A DNA stretch of 64,000 nucleotides from Kalaharituber pfeilii (taxonomy: Eukaryota; Ascomycota; Pezizomycetes; Pezizales; Pezizaceae), in contig WHUZ01000092.1 in the NCBI GenBank assembly GCA_015179045.1, positions 62,001 through 126,000 on the forward strand. The letters run 5' to 3'. The notes under the pieces were generated by a model. That model saw nothing but the letters and a program-made list of their open reading frames with translations. It did no database searches and was not told the DNA's origin. This document shows, piece after piece, positions 1-10,211 of this stretch. Position numbers and translations under genes: made by a program. The number at the start of each line of letters is the position of its first letter. Position 1 is the first letter of the stretch.

Positions 1-170
1 GGCATCATGTCGCAAGTCATCATCATTTTCCAAACTACGAACAGAATCATAAAATGAATACCCAGACATCCGCATCGCTCACGTATATTCCACTAACCCT
101 ATTCTAGTACTCCAATTATTCCAAAGTCAAGCCCTTAGCCCACTTTCAGCCAGCTCTGCTATACAGATGT

Positions 171-1885
171 TCATGCACTCAGGTTCTCTCCAAAATTGGA
201 ATCAAAAGCCAGATATCCCAGCCCTGTTGAGTACATTGTTGTATCATACCAAGTGTTTGCACGCCACATGAACCCGTATTGATTGGTCTCTGAGCCCTCG
301 ACAACCTCTGTCCAAAGCCTGAAGGGTGCATCAGCCTTGAAAGCACAGGCATTGAGACCAAGGAAGATCTTGGGCGTGCTTCTGAAAACTGCCTAATATG
401 ATTCGGGATTATCTTAGATTCCAAGTACAACTTTTAGGGGAAAGCAGAATGTGTCGGCCAATGCATTTGTAGAAACTTACCTCTCCGGCAAATGACTTGT
501 ACCATGCATTCTTTTGCTGAGGATTGTCCCAAGACTTGCACCGGTCTGTATTGACGACTCCACTGGTGATACCTGGAGTGCCCTCTGGATATGCAACCCA
601 TGTCACCCCCAACCCCAATACAACTGTGTCCGCCCATGTTGACAGCTTCAATGTGAACCCATTCTCGGTTGCATCAATTGCTTCAGTTTCAACATTCCAG
701 TCATAATTCTTATCAAAATGAATTCCCTTCACAAACACCACCACTTTTGCATTTCGGACAAATGGTTGCGGAAACTGGATTGGGATAAGCTTGGGCCCAC
801 CTGCTTTAGTAAGTTGTTCAGTCATGTTGTAAGTACCAGTGCGGAGGACTTGGTGGTCTGCAGGGATCTCTAGCCAGCTACACCAGGCACCATGGGTGAT
901 AGTAGTACCGGAGTCAAAAATGGTATTGTAAGTTGGGTTGAGGTGTTTTTCAACCCATTGGTAGGAAGCATAAAGTTTGAGGTCATCAGCAGGGGTGGCA
1001 TCGATGCCGGTAAGTGCCAAGGCAAGGGAGGGTAGCGGAAGCTGCGCTGTGTTGGGTTTCGTCCAGTAGATGGAGCCATGAGGGGTATTGAAGTTCTTTT
1101 GCTCCCAGGTATGGATATTAACTGTTGACATTCTCGGAGCAGGTAGTGTATGTGGTGTAAGCCTTAATAAAACAATTGCTGCATCTGGATATTCTCTAAT
1201 CAAAGAGACGAACTCTGGGAGATGGCGAATACTGGGCAGCGTTGAAGTCATGTATTGTAAAAGGTAATCTGCAAGGTCTTCATTCAAACTCGGAAGGTTT
1301 CCTATGGCATATCTTGCAGCTTCCATCAACATTGTCGGTGTAAAACTGGTCTCGTATACCTGTCTTTGCTTAAGGAGTGTCTTGAGTTTGCCAAAATAAA
1401 ACGTTTTAAGCTCCTGAACATCGAATCGGTCCGCTAGGACATAGAGCTTCGTATATATCAGGAGGGCACTGCCTGGATTCTCAAACTCATCTCTAGTGAA
1501 GCACATTGCAGGCGTTCATGCAAGCAATGGAAATGTTAGCATTAGACGTCAGAAGATATACTAATGTTGAGCCGTCTTGTAAGCTACAGCGGGTGATTGC
1601 ATTCTATGCAAAGAATCAGGGAGAACGTTACATGGTGTGTTCCTTCAAATATGCCCATTGCAGGAATTTTTGTAACGTAACTGTATCAACTTCCCTAAGT
1701 AACATCTCTCCCGTCATCTGGTTGTCCGTGTGCTGTCGCCACTTTGGTGACAACCCAGCCAATAATTCCTTGTGAATGTAATATGCAGAGCCATCATCTA
1801 GAATGATTTTGAAAAGCGGGCTTTGAAGTACATTCCGGTTTAACGAGGCATATGCATTCATAGCTGCAGTATTATATCCTGACAT
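171..1885 (-). CDS. BTB/POZ - tandem H-type lectin protein (3 exons)
   Basis: I assemble three exons on the minus strand: 1885-1632, 1492-481 and 392-171. The introns are 139 and 88 bp, have GT/AG ends and keep phase, giving 495 residues. Residues about 20-85 form a BTB/POZ core, including SPLFKIILDDG and a conserved HKELL. A helical BTB-associated stretch follows to about residue 200. The C-terminus has two H-type lectin-like repeats, at about 322-388 (FPQPFVRNAKVVVFVKG, then a TWADT motif) and 430-490 (PKIFLGLN, then a NTWYDT motif). H-type lectin domains bind N-acetylgalactosamine-type sugars in snails and slime moulds; BTB domains dimerise and often recruit Cullin-3. A cytosolic protein joining BTB to a lectin is therefore suggestive of recognition, but its role is inference. 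No signal peptide is visible. The start is the first ATG before the BTB fold; an ATG 24 nt downstream is an alternative. Domain naming is by motif only. Confidence 0.75.
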
Positions 1886-2390
1886 CGAGCTAGCTTTCTC
1901 GTCCTGTAATTATTTAGTTTCTTGATTTAACTCACTGTTTTTATTGTTCCAAGCAATCAATAAAATGAATCGCCATAGCCCGTGGGGCAGTATGCGATCA
2001 ATAAAACATAAAAGAAAAAAAAATCATCCATAAAATAAACAATCCCACCTCACCTTTGATGTTGATGCTGATTGTTCCTCCATTTCTGCCCCGCAATGTA
2101 GGTGCCGATGCTTTCTTGTCAACTTTTGAGGTGACAGTGAGACTGATATTTTCCCGAAGCTTAGGGCAGAGTCTTCAGAATTTCAGACCGTACTCGTAGG
2201 ATACTCGCGAAAGGTACGTGCGGAGATATGGAAGGGGCAGTCAGGCCTTCAACCTTGGCATTTGAATCCATTCTACGAGCAGCGCTTACCACATTGAATG
2301 CGGTAATGATGTGACGAGCCCTCTTGGCACTCCTCCCCATGCACCCTGCCATCATATTACTTACTAGTGGCATGACAATTATTCAAATCG
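1886..2390. other. Intergenic stretch with one decayed LINE tail
   Basis: No supportable gene. It holds a degenerate family-A LINE 3' tail near 1976-2013 and otherwise AT-rich sequence that presumably includes the promoter of the BTB-lectin gene. The short open frame at 2161-2373 on the minus strand has no recognisable motif. Confidence 0.5.
1976..2013 (+). repeat. Degenerate LINE family-A 3' tail
   Basis: Matches the family-A tail (TCGCCATAGCCC, a 3-nt loop, GGGC, then GCGAT and an A-rich run) with several changes. The outer stem ATCGC/GCGAT is retained. No target-site duplication could be made out. Confidence 0.5.
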
Positions 2391-2400
2391 TATGCTATTA

Positions 2401-2464
2401 GTAGTCTCGTAAGGAGCAACACCCATGCATGAAACTCCGCTTAGTCAGCGTCTGGTTACGAGAC
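2401..2464. mobile_element. 64-bp micro-element with terminal inverted repeats
   Basis: A 64-bp insert lies between two copies of TATGCTATTA (2391-2400 and 2465-2474), a 10-bp target duplication. Its ends are inverted (AGTCTCGTAA near the left, TTACGAGACT at the right). A 9-11 bp duplication is typical of Mutator-like elements, so this could be an internally deleted derivative of such an element. Its right end recurs at 17423-17448. Confidence 0.6.
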
Positions 2465-3036
2465 TATGCTATTAGGTCAATTTGATGTCAGTACATCAAA
2501 TTCTATAATTTTAATTACGAAAAAGTCAAAAATCTGAGATTCATGATCAAATCCATTTTCCTCCACATTTAGAAAAGACCTTATTAATATACTCATTCTG
2601 ACCTCTTGTCTCCGAAAAACTATAGAAAGTCAAAAGCATCATTCGCTCACCCCTGGCCTACTCAGGTGTAGTCAATCTTTTCCTGTAGCAATTGTTGTTA
2701 AAACATTACATCCCTAGCACCCATGTTGCAGTACCGTATTAACTCACTTAAGAGGTACCCCCTTTAGCGCACTAGCGCGCATTTGTCAAGGTCTTGGCAG
2801 CCAGTACCGCGCTAATAGTGCCAAGACTACGCGCTAATGTATTTCTGAGGTACTAAACGCGTGCTCTATAGTAAGGTACAATAATCATAAACTACTTTAG
2901 TCTGGTTACAAACTACTGGTACCTAAATAGTCCCGTGATTACCCTTAATTCTAACAATATGCCTTCAGTTCTTGATAATCCTATATTTGATGGCCCAGTA
3001 CATGATCTTACATCAATATTCTCATGCATATCATTA

Positions 3037-3063
3037 CAGCAGCAGCAGCAGCAGCAGCAGCAG
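3037..3063 (+). repeat. (CAG)9 microsatellite
   Basis: Nine CAG units. In one frame they encode glutamines within an open frame (2935-3225); in another they encode alanines. No family was recognised, so I do not call a gene. Confidence 0.9.
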
Positions 3064-3120
3064 CCAGCACCCGTAACCCCTTATACACCTCGCTATTCAA
3101 AAGCATTAAAAAGAAGGGTG

Positions 3121-3225
3121 GTGTCGCTGGCGAAGGGTGGTGTCGCTGGCGAAGGGTGGTGTCGATGGCGAAGGGCGGTGTCGCTGGCGAAGGGTGGTGT
3201 CGATGGCGAAGGGTGGTGTCGCTAG
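3121..3225 (+). repeat. 19-bp minisatellite, about 5.5 copies
   Basis: Unit GTGTCGCTGGCGAAGGGTG, repeated in tandem from 3121. Copies differ at one or two positions (GCT/GAT, GGGTG/GGGCG). It lies inside the TA-flanked transposon. Confidence 0.9.
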
Positions 3226-3555
3226 ATGGGTTTAAGATTCCTAGGTTTTTTAGTACATTCGAACTGACCTGCGCCCTGACTGAGGTGGTAAGCTTGAATT
3301 GTATTTTATTTATCCTCGCTGGCTACCTGTGGCTATTAGGCTTATTCCACGAGCATAGAACTAAATACATGGGACTAAACTAAACGAGTGTGCGATAACT
3401 CCATGCGACAGAAACGAGGTTGCCCTCTCGTGGTCTCCAGCGATGGAGGTAACCAAAAGCAGCCACCAAGGGGTGTAGAATTGAGGGCCCTGGTTCAATT
3501 CTGAGCTGGGGAAGAGGGTTGTCTAGCATCTCTTTGAGATGGACTGTAATGCTCC

Positions 3556-3593
3556 GGTTCAAACTAGGTATGAAATCAATTCTAGTTTGAACC
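3556..3593. repeat. 12-bp perfect hairpin
   Basis: GGTTCAAACTAG (3556-3567) is followed after 14 nt by its reverse complement (3582-3593). It lies inside the 1.15-kb transposon. A TTCAA-type string resembles a tRNA B box, but no tRNA cloverleaf can be folded. Confidence 0.7.
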
Positions 3594-3889
3594 AGGGCAA
3601 CCTGTTTTAACTTTTGGGTTTTGTTCCATTTACTAGCTCTATGTCTTGTATGTTTTTCTTACTATCTCCTTTGTATGTAATTTTGCCTTCGCCATAGCAT
3701 GAGAACAGCTCGGGGGAGCGCACATTGATCTGTAGTTATTTTCCTCATTATACCGGTAGCCTATAATTCGGAGGTACGGATACTAATACTAATTTATAGG
3801 CGCACTAGCGCGGTCTTGGCTGCCAAGACCTCGGCAAATGCGCGCTAGAGCGCTAAGGGGGGGTACCTCTTAAGTGAGTTAATACGGTA

Positions 3890-4659
3890 TATTAGTTGCA
3901 AAAAAGAAACTATACCTTGCAGAATTTGTGCGGAGCTTTCGTGTACCTATGCTGGCAGACAACTACGGCATCATAGGATACAGGGTTGCAGTTCGTACGC
4001 TCCTCAAGCATAATAATGGTTGCAGCGTTTCCCTGGACATGCGGTGGAGCCACATGATGCATCAGCAAGGATTGATATGCGGAAAATTGCTGCGGTTGGG
4101 TCGATAGGCTGGGAATGCATATCCAACGGGAAAGGAAGCAATAGCACTGGCACTGGAAGGCACTAATGCCGAGACTACATATCCGACGGTATGTAGAATG
4201 ACACCACTGACTACAGTACCTCAGGCTTCTTCACTCCATAAATGTATCATGCCAACGCTCTGCGAAAGATTGCCGGAATTGCTAGTCTCACTATTCTGAT
4301 CACGAGATCATCATAATGCCTACTTAGGTCAAATTGCTTTTAACTACCGCCGCCTGGGCGCCATGCGAGCAAATAGGATATCGATTGAAAGAAATGAAAG
4401 GGTCCCCGGGTACGTGCTTTAGTGCAACACAGTAGTCGCCTACAGAAATCGATTTGCCGCGATTCACGGGAATAATTTGAAAAACTCTTTTCGAGAAAAG
4501 AACAACAACGAACGAATTGAGCGATGCTCTACTTTTTTTATAGTCAAGCTCCTATGAGATAGACACTGAGGCATGCCGCTAAAAAACCTAATACAGCTCT
4601 TACATTAGTCGATGGCGTGTTTTCATTGGCTGTCAGTATCCATGTCCCACAAGTGACAA
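3890..4659. other. Non-coding stretch left of the first copia element
   Basis: No open frame above background and no recognisable repeat. It ends at the TATAC target duplication of the retrotransposon (4660-4664). Confidence 0.4.
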
Positions 4660-4664
4660 TATAC

Positions 4665-4940
4665 TTTAAGAATTACGAGGCTATGTGTGGAGGAATGGTT
4701 GCGTTTGCGTGATAAATCAACAGGTAAAATTCAGCGTATATGAAAGCTTGCTAAGTACACGATTTCTAGCTCTGCTCTGGCGAAAACAATAAACACATAG
4801 GAAATTCGTCCCTTATATCCTGCTCCTTTTACCATAAACCGGCCGTTTTGGGACCCTTGTTTCTCCTCTATCCATAAAGGGGCCGTTTCGGGCTTAGACC
4901 ATAATAATCCCTACAGCGAGAGTACAACGTGATTCCTACA
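4665..4940 (-). repeat. copia 1, 3' LTR
   Basis: 276 bp, the same as the partner LTR. In the element's orientation it begins TGTAGGAAT and ends ATTCTTAAA, a 7-of-9 imperfect inverted terminus. Confidence 0.95.
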
Positions 4941-4950
4941 GCCTCCCTTA
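4941..4950 (-). other. Polypurine tract of copia 1
   Basis: A purine-rich run (AAGGGAGGC on the minus strand) abuts the 3' LTR, the usual place for plus-strand priming. Confidence 0.55.
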
Positions 4951-5006
4951 CTCGAGCATTTGATCCCACCAGCCAGCACCTTCATGGGTATCCGAGCCGA
5001 TACTTC

Positions 5007-8000
5007 TCATCCATTCTTCCCAGTTGATCCCATCCAACAATTCTTCCAATCTTTGATTGTCGACATCGGGGTGATTTTGGTTAGGATGTCGGCCGGGTTC
5101 TCCTTCCCCGGTATCGTAACTATGCGGAGATCCCCATTGTTGACTTCCTCCCTCAGATAATGGAATCGGTGCTGTATATGGCGGCTCCTTCGGAGATATT
5201 TGGCTGTCTTGGATAGGTTCTTTGCCCCCTCCGAGTCGGTTTTCAGGATGGGTGCTGATCTCGGGGTTACCTTCATCTCCTTGAGTAGTTGCCTGATCCA
5301 GGCTGCATCCTTCGCTCCCTCGCAGTCTGCGATGTATTCTGCTTCCGTGATCGAGAGCGCCACTATATCTTGTCTTCGTGACCACCATCCTATCGGTTGT
5401 TTCCCCATCATCATTATAGCTCCGCTTTGTGACCTTGCTCCCTCCCCTCCGTACGAAGCATCCGCGTATATCTCGACATCTAGGTTTGGTGGTTTTCCTA
5501 GGCGGAGTCCTTCTGATCGGGTCGACCATAAATACTGTAAAAGCTTCAAGGCCCCCTTCATGTTCGCTGGTGAGGGATCCGAGGCCCTTCTCCCCAAGAG
5601 GTTGACGTGGATGGATATTTCTGGCCTCGTCATTCGGCATACAAATAGGAGACCCCCCACGATTTGCTGGAACTTGGTTTTTTCTGTTCCTTCTTCCTCG
5701 GAGGTTTTCGCTTCGTATAGTGATGGCTCGATGGGCATTGAGTGTCGTTCGCCACGCTTGTCGGGGTTCTGGTGATCTTGGAGATGTTGACGGACTAAAT
5801 TCTCTATTAAGGCAGTTTGTGTTAGTATCACTTCTTCTTCCTTATCTGAGTTTTTTCGCCATTCCAGTTCGATCCCTAGCATTTTCCGAGGTTTTCCTCG
5901 CTTATCGATTTCGACTGATTTTGACATGTCTTTCTCGACTTGATCCAGTACTGCCGAAGGTCCTATTCCGAGCAGATCGTCCACATGCGTCCCAATCAGT
6001 CCTTCTCCCACATAACACCCTTCATCGCCTATGCACTGTCTGTATCCGGCATTTTCGAGGATTTTTCGGAGCTTGATATACCATTCATGCCCTGCCTGTT
6101 TGAGTCCATACAGGGCCTTATGGAGTTTCCAGTACTCGATTTCTCCGTCCTCGTTTATGTCTTTGATGTAGATGTCGTGCTGGAGTTTGGCTTGAAGGTA
6201 CGCGGCCACTACGTCCCATTGCCGGATGTCCCATCCCCGGTATAGTGCTATTACTAACAACATTCTCCAGGTCTCTGGGCGCATCATCTGGGCATAGGTT
6301 TCGTCATAATTGACACCGTGAATCTGGGTAAAACCCCGCCCCACCTTCCGAGCCTTGAACTTCTCAATTGTACCATCGGGTTTTCGCTTGATCACATATA
6401 CCCATTTGGTGTCAACGATCTTGGTGCCCTCTGGGATATCTGATTCTCGGATCTTGGTGTATACCCCATACTTCTGGAGTTGCGACCGTTCTTTTTGTCT
6501 TGCCTTACTCCATTCTGAGGCATACTTTCCGGTACGGGCTTGTTGTTCGGTGGGGTGGTCTTCATCTGTGCCAACTGCTTTTGTTTGTCCGGGTTTTTGA
6601 ATCTCTGTAATCCAAGTTTTCCGACAAAAATACTCAACAGCTTTATGGCCATCTGTTGGTACAGGTTCGACTTCTTCAACCGATGCTTCGAAAATGTCTC
6701 CTTCTTCAGGTATTGGTGCTGGTTTGTCAAACAACCTCTTCCTTGATGATTTCTGGTTGTCTTTGGCTTTGTCTGAAGGTCTTCGAGTTCTACTACTTTC
6801 CCTACTCCCATGAAGTTCGGTCCATTCCGCAGGTGTCTTGTGGTGGCGCTTTTTCGTAGGTGGTGCTAATGGTGCCGTATAGTATTGTTCGACCTGTTGA
6901 GGAGTTTTTTCTGGGGTTGTGGGTCGTTTACTTTCGGTTTCGAGTTGGAGTTTCGACTGGATTTCTGATTCGGATTCGGGTCCAGGTTCAGATTCGGTTT
7001 CGGATTCGGATTCGGTTTCGGGTTCAACAATTGACACTGGGTTTTTTGCTAATTTTTCTGCCCCCCTCGAGTCTAAGACTCGATATATTCCATGTGTCTC
7101 GGTGTACCCTATTATCCTTCCTTCCCATGATCTTGCCCCTAATTTTCCTGTATGATTGTAGTCATAACAGGTGACCCTTTCTCCAAACGGTCTCAAGAAC
7201 TTCCTTTCTTCTACGGGGTTTTTCTTGAGTAGCACTTCTATGGGTGTTTTTCCATTTAGTGCCTTATGGGGGATCCGGTTTTTTGTATATGAGCTCCAGC
7301 TGCTGGCTTTATCCCATTTGCCTTCTGGAATAGCTGGTGATGTCGCCAGTATTGCGGTTCTGCTCATTGTCATGATGGTTCGGTTTGCTCGTTCGGCTAT
7401 AGCATTTGTCTCGCTATGTCCTGGCACTGTCTCTTTAAGCTTTGTTCCTCGTTTTCGTAGCTTGCTTTCGAGATCCTTATTTCTGAATTCTCCTCCCCAA
7501 TCTGCTTGTATCTCTGCTACCTTCCATCCTTCTCCTGATACTGCTGCTTCCAATGCTTCGATAATTTCCATTAATGCAGTTTTTGTATCAGATTTTTGTC
7601 GGAGTGGTTTGGTGACTGTATATCGGCTATAGTCATCTGTGACTACTAGGAGGTATTCATATTGTTTTCCTGGCGTTACTGGTTTGACTGGTCCTATAAG
7701 GTCCGCATGTAGTCGTTCCAGTGGTCTGCTCGTTCGGATTGTTGTTCCGCCTTTCTTTTTTCCTTGATCTTTGGCAGGTGGCTTTGTTGCTTTGCCTTTC
7801 TCACATGCTTCGCACCTAGGGGGTTTTTGGAACTTGGGGCATTCTGGGAGATTTTTGAGGGTATTGTAAGAGATGTGTCCATACCTTTCATGTAGTTCCT
7901 TTGCTAATTCCACATTTGATGCTCGGATTTTTCCTACTTCCTCTGGTCTTATCCACATAGCCCCTCTGTTGTCTTTGATCATATTGAATATGATTTTCTT

Positions 8001-9440
8001 CCCCTTTTTTAATACAGCTCTTTCTCCCTTATGTATGACTACATGGTCTCCTTTTATTCTCTGACCGCTCACAAGATTAGAGTATGCTGGGTCATATAAT
8101 GCATCGTGGAGGAGGTGGGTGATTCCATTATGCTCAAAAACCAAAGTCCCTTGTTTCTTGCATATAGAGAGAGTATTGTCGTGGGCTCGTACTTCGAGAT
8201 GTGTATCCTTTATGTCTCTTAGTCGCCATAATTCGTTAGTCGTATGGTGGGATGTGCCAGTATCGTATTCGTAGTAATTTGTCTTAGTGGCTGGATCTGC
8301 CATCTTGACTCTGATTGCCCCAATGTGCACTCCCTCGCTATCCGACTCCTCCTCTTTGACCTCGGCTTTAGCTGCCTTTTTCTCCTCTTTCGCCTTTCCC
8401 CAACATTCTGATTCCTCATGGCCGAGTCCTTTCTTCCCGTGTTTTTTGCACCATTCACAGATTTTCTTCTTTCTCTTCCCTTCATTTCCCTTGAGTACAA
8501 TCGGGTCATCCTTGGAATTTCCAGTCTGGTTCTTTTTCGATGCCTTTTGCTTAGTAGTGATATATTCCCTGAGCTTCCTTGTCACATCGTCATATGCGTG
8601 ATCTTTTGCCCTGATATTTTCGATAGTATTGCTGTAAAAGCTAGGGAATGATCGGAGGAGAAATTCCGTTTTGGCCTTGTCTGACTCGGAAAATGCCTTA
8701 AGCCCCTTCCCAAATCCATCATCACTGCTCAGGTCAGCTCTAGACATGATCCCAGTGAAGGAGTTCCATATGCGCTCATATTCCGCAATATGTTCTTCGA
8801 CGCTGGTTTTTCTGTCATCATAGGAAATGTCAAGGCTACTTAGAAGGGAGTAGAATTCAGTTGATGTTTTTCCTTGGAACGCCTTTTTTAGTTCTTCGTG
8901 GACCTTTTTTGCAGTAGTGAGACTCCCTATCCTTGCTCTAACATGGTCTTCACAATTTTTCTTTATGGTTAGAATAGCTATAGCATTAGCATCTTTCCAT
9001 ACTCGGGCTGCTTTTTTATCTGCTTTTCCTGATGATGATGATGTGGCCCCTTCAGTTTTGATGGATTCTAGACCGGTTGGTTGAGCGTAGTCTCCAGTTA
9101 CTACATCCCATACCCTGTATTCTTCGTTAACTGGAATTAAATCTAAATAATTTTCTATAGAGATAATCCATTCAGGGTAGGTAGAAGAGCCAGATAACTT
9201 GACATCTAGCGTTGGGACTTTTCGGCTGATGGTAGTTTCGGACATCTTTGGTAGATTCGATGGAGGTGGAGGTGGTTGGGTAGTCTCGTCGGTCGGGGTG
9301 TCAACAGGTTCGCTAGTTGTTGTATTGACTGGGAAGCTTCGAGAGAGGATATCTGTGATTTGTTGTTCGGGAGCAGTTCGATCGATGGGGAGTGGTCGTG
9401 GTGTGTTTTCTTCTGGTACTTGATTAGATCCGGACATCAA
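5007..9440 (-). CDS. Gag-Pol polyprotein of copia 1
   Basis: A single 1477-residue frame starting at an ATG (MMSGSNQVPEE). Order of parts: a gag region ending in a zinc-knuckle-like CEWCKKHG..H..C segment (about 330-350); protease with DTGTS in place of the usual DSGAS; the integrase HHCC region (HERYGH...CEACEKGK) and catalytic core with LHADLIGP, QADWGGEF and AIAERANRT supplying D, D and E; reverse transcriptase with KARKVGRGF, ALYGLKQAG and a THVDDLLG active site (HVDD rather than YVDD); and RNase H with YADASYGG and ITEAEYIA. This polyprotein builds the particle, cuts itself, copies the RNA and inserts the DNA. Nothing in the frame is broken. Smaller open frames on the opposite strand across this interval are shadows of it. 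Confidence 0.95.
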   Translation of the reverse strand: MMSGSNQVPEENTPRPLPIDRTAPEQQITDILSRSFPVNTTTSEPVDTPTDETTQPPPPPSNLPKMSETTISRKVPTLDVKLSGSSTYPEWIISIENYLDLIPVNEEYRVWDVVTGDYAQPTGLESIKTEGATSSSSGKADKKAARVWKDANAIAILTIKKNCEDHVRARIGSLTTAKKVHEELKKAFQGKTSTEFYSLLSSLDISYDDRKTSVEEHIAEYERIWNSFTGIMSRADLSSDDGFGKGLKAFSESDKAKTEFLLRSFPSFYSNTIENIRAKDHAYDDVTRKLREYITTKQKASKKNQTGNSKDDPIVLKGNEGKRKKKICEWCKKHGKKGLGHEESECWGKAKEEKKAAKAEVKEEESDSEGVHIGAIRVKMADPATKTNYYEYDTGTSHHTTNELWRLRDIKDTHLEVRAHDNTLSICKKQGTLVFEHNGITHLLHDALYDPAYSNLVSGQRIKGDHVVIHKGERAVLKKGKKIIFNMIKDNRGAMWIRPEEVGKIRASNVELAKELHERYGHISYNTLKNLPECPKFQKPPRCEACEKGKATKPPAKDQGKKKGGTTIRTSRPLERLHADLIGPVKPVTPGKQYEYLLVVTDDYSRYTVTKPLRQKSDTKTALMEIIEALEAAVSGEGWKVAEIQADWGGEFRNKDLESKLRKRGTKLKETVPGHSETNAIAERANRTIMTMSRTAILATSPAIPEGKWDKASSWSSYTKNRIPHKALNGKTPIEVLLKKNPVEERKFLRPFGERVTCYDYNHTGKLGARSWEGRIIGYTETHGIYRVLDSRGAEKLAKNPVSIVEPETESESETESEPGPESESEIQSKLQLETESKRPTTPEKTPQQVEQYYTAPLAPPTKKRHHKTPAEWTELHGSRESSRTRRPSDKAKDNQKSSRKRLFDKPAPIPEEGDIFEASVEEVEPVPTDGHKAVEYFCRKTWITEIQKPGQTKAVGTDEDHPTEQQARTGKYASEWSKARQKERSQLQKYGVYTKIRESDIPEGTKIVDTKWVYVIKRKPDGTIEKFKARKVGRGFTQIHGVNYDETYAQMMRPETWRMLLVIALYRGWDIRQWDVVAAYLQAKLQHDIYIKDINEDGEIEYWKLHKALYGLKQAGHEWYIKLRKILENAGYRQCIGDEGCYVGEGLIGTHVDDLLGIGPSAVLDQVEKDMSKSVEIDKRGKPRKMLGIELEWRKNSDKEEEVILTQTALIENLVRQHLQDHQNPDKRGERHSMPIEPSLYEAKTSEEEGTEKTKFQQIVGGLLFVCRMTRPEISIHVNLLGRRASDPSPANMKGALKLLQYLWSTRSEGLRLGKPPNLDVEIYADASYGGEGARSQSGAIMMMGKQPIGWWSRRQDIVALSITEAEYIADCEGAKDAAWIRQLLKEMKVTPRSAPILKTDSEGAKNLSKTAKYLRRSRHIQHRFHYLREEVNNGDLRIVTIPGKENPADILTKITPMSTIKDWKNCWMGSTGKNG

Positions 9441-9754
9441 CTGGTTTTAGGTTTCGTGTGTTGCCACTTTAGTTCGTATAGTTCGGCGGTAAGGGCCCTA
9501 TCGTGTTGGCCGCTTGGGTTTTTCCCTTTTATTTTTGCTTTTGATCACTCTGCTTGTCTTTGGATAAATTTTGTCCTTGACTAGCTTGTAATCGGAGGTC
9601 TGCGGGGTTCCTCAGATATGATCCGAGTCGCAGTGTCGAATGGTATGCTTATTTTGAGTCTGCGGGGTTCCTCAGTGTGACTGAGTTGCAGCGTTGATTT
9701 TTGGCGCAGTCGGTGATCCTTTGGTGTTTTGCTACCCGGCTTCAACGGTGCGCC
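9441..9754 (-). other. copia 1 untranslated leader
   Basis: Between the 5' LTR and the ATG. It contains a duplicated segment of about 60 bp, each copy carrying TCTGCGGGGTTCCTCAG (plus-strand reading, near 9598 and 9658). Confidence 0.6.
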
Positions 9755-9766
9755 GGGCTCATAACC
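9755..9766 (-). promoter_or_regulatory. Primer-binding site, initiator tRNA-Met half-molecule type
   Basis: On the minus strand GGTTATGAGCCC directly follows the 5' LTR. This is complementary to the anticodon stem-loop of initiator tRNA-Met (GGGCTCATAACC), the half-tRNA priming known from Drosophila copia and some fungal relatives. The same 12-mer follows the 5' LTR of copia 2 at 38159. Confidence 0.8.
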
Positions 9767-10042
9767 TTTAAGAATTACGAGGCTATGTGTGGAGGAATGG
9801 TTGCGTTTGCGTGATAAATCAACAGGTAAAATTCAGCGTATATGAAAGCTTGCTAAGTACACGATTTCTAGCTCTGCTCTGGCGAAAACAATAAACACAT
9901 AGGAAATTCGTCCCTTATATCCTGCTCCTTTTACCATAAACCGGCCGTTTTGGGACCCTTGTTTCTCCTCTATCCATAAAGGGGCCGTTTCGGGCTTAGA
10001 CCATAATAATCCCTACAGCGAGAGTACAACGTGATTCCTACA
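9767..10042 (-). repeat. copia 1, 5' LTR
   Basis: 276 bp, matching 4665-4940. It must contain the element's promoter, but no specific box is claimed. Confidence 0.95.
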
Positions 10043-10211
10043 TATACTGACGTACCAACCTACCCGCTTCACTGCCTCAGGGGTAAATACACACCATCGC
10101 ATTGTTACAGCAAGCACTATATAGCAGTTTGCGCTCGTTCTACCCTGTTACTTTCAAATTCCAAATCTCACTTCTACAAGATTCGAATCTCGCGAGCTCC
10201 AATTCGCCACA

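Larger units (their letters stand above)
2734..3887. mobile_element. 1.15-kb TA-flanked DNA transposon (non-autonomous)
   Basis: The ends CCGTATTAACTC and GAGTTAATACGG are inverted and flanked on both sides by TA (2732-2733, 3888-3889). The inverted repeat runs about 53 bp almost perfectly and about 70 bp with small differences (2734-2803, 3817-3887). TA duplication with long inverted repeats fits the Tc1/mariner/pogo superfamily. No transposase motif (DDE core or SPDLNPIE-like box) is visible, so it is classed as non-autonomous. The interior contains (CAG)9, a 19-bp minisatellite and a hairpin, listed separately. Confidence 0.75.
4665..10042 (-). mobile_element. Complete Ty1/copia LTR retrotransposon 1
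   Basis: A 5378-bp element in minus orientation. It has 276-bp LTRs at 4665-4940 and 9767-10042 that look identical by eye, a 5-bp target duplication TATAC (4660-4664, 10043-10047), a primer-binding site, a purine tract and a single long gag-pol frame. Domain order protease-integrase-RT-RNase H puts it in Ty1/copia. The intact frame and matching LTRs indicate a recent insertion that may still be competent. Confidence 0.95.

Noticed and set aside
2935..3225. Poly-glutamine open frame in the 1.15-kb transposon
   Set aside because: It is created by (CAG)9 and a minisatellite; no conserved domain and no transposase motif.
3460..3510. tRNA-like B box (GGTTCAATTCTGAGC)
   Set aside because: No matching A box, acceptor stem or cloverleaf could be drawn.
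5007..9440. Many open frames of 60-190 codons on the plus strand across copia 1
   Set aside because: They run antisense to an intact gag-pol frame and show no motif; they are reading-frame shadows.
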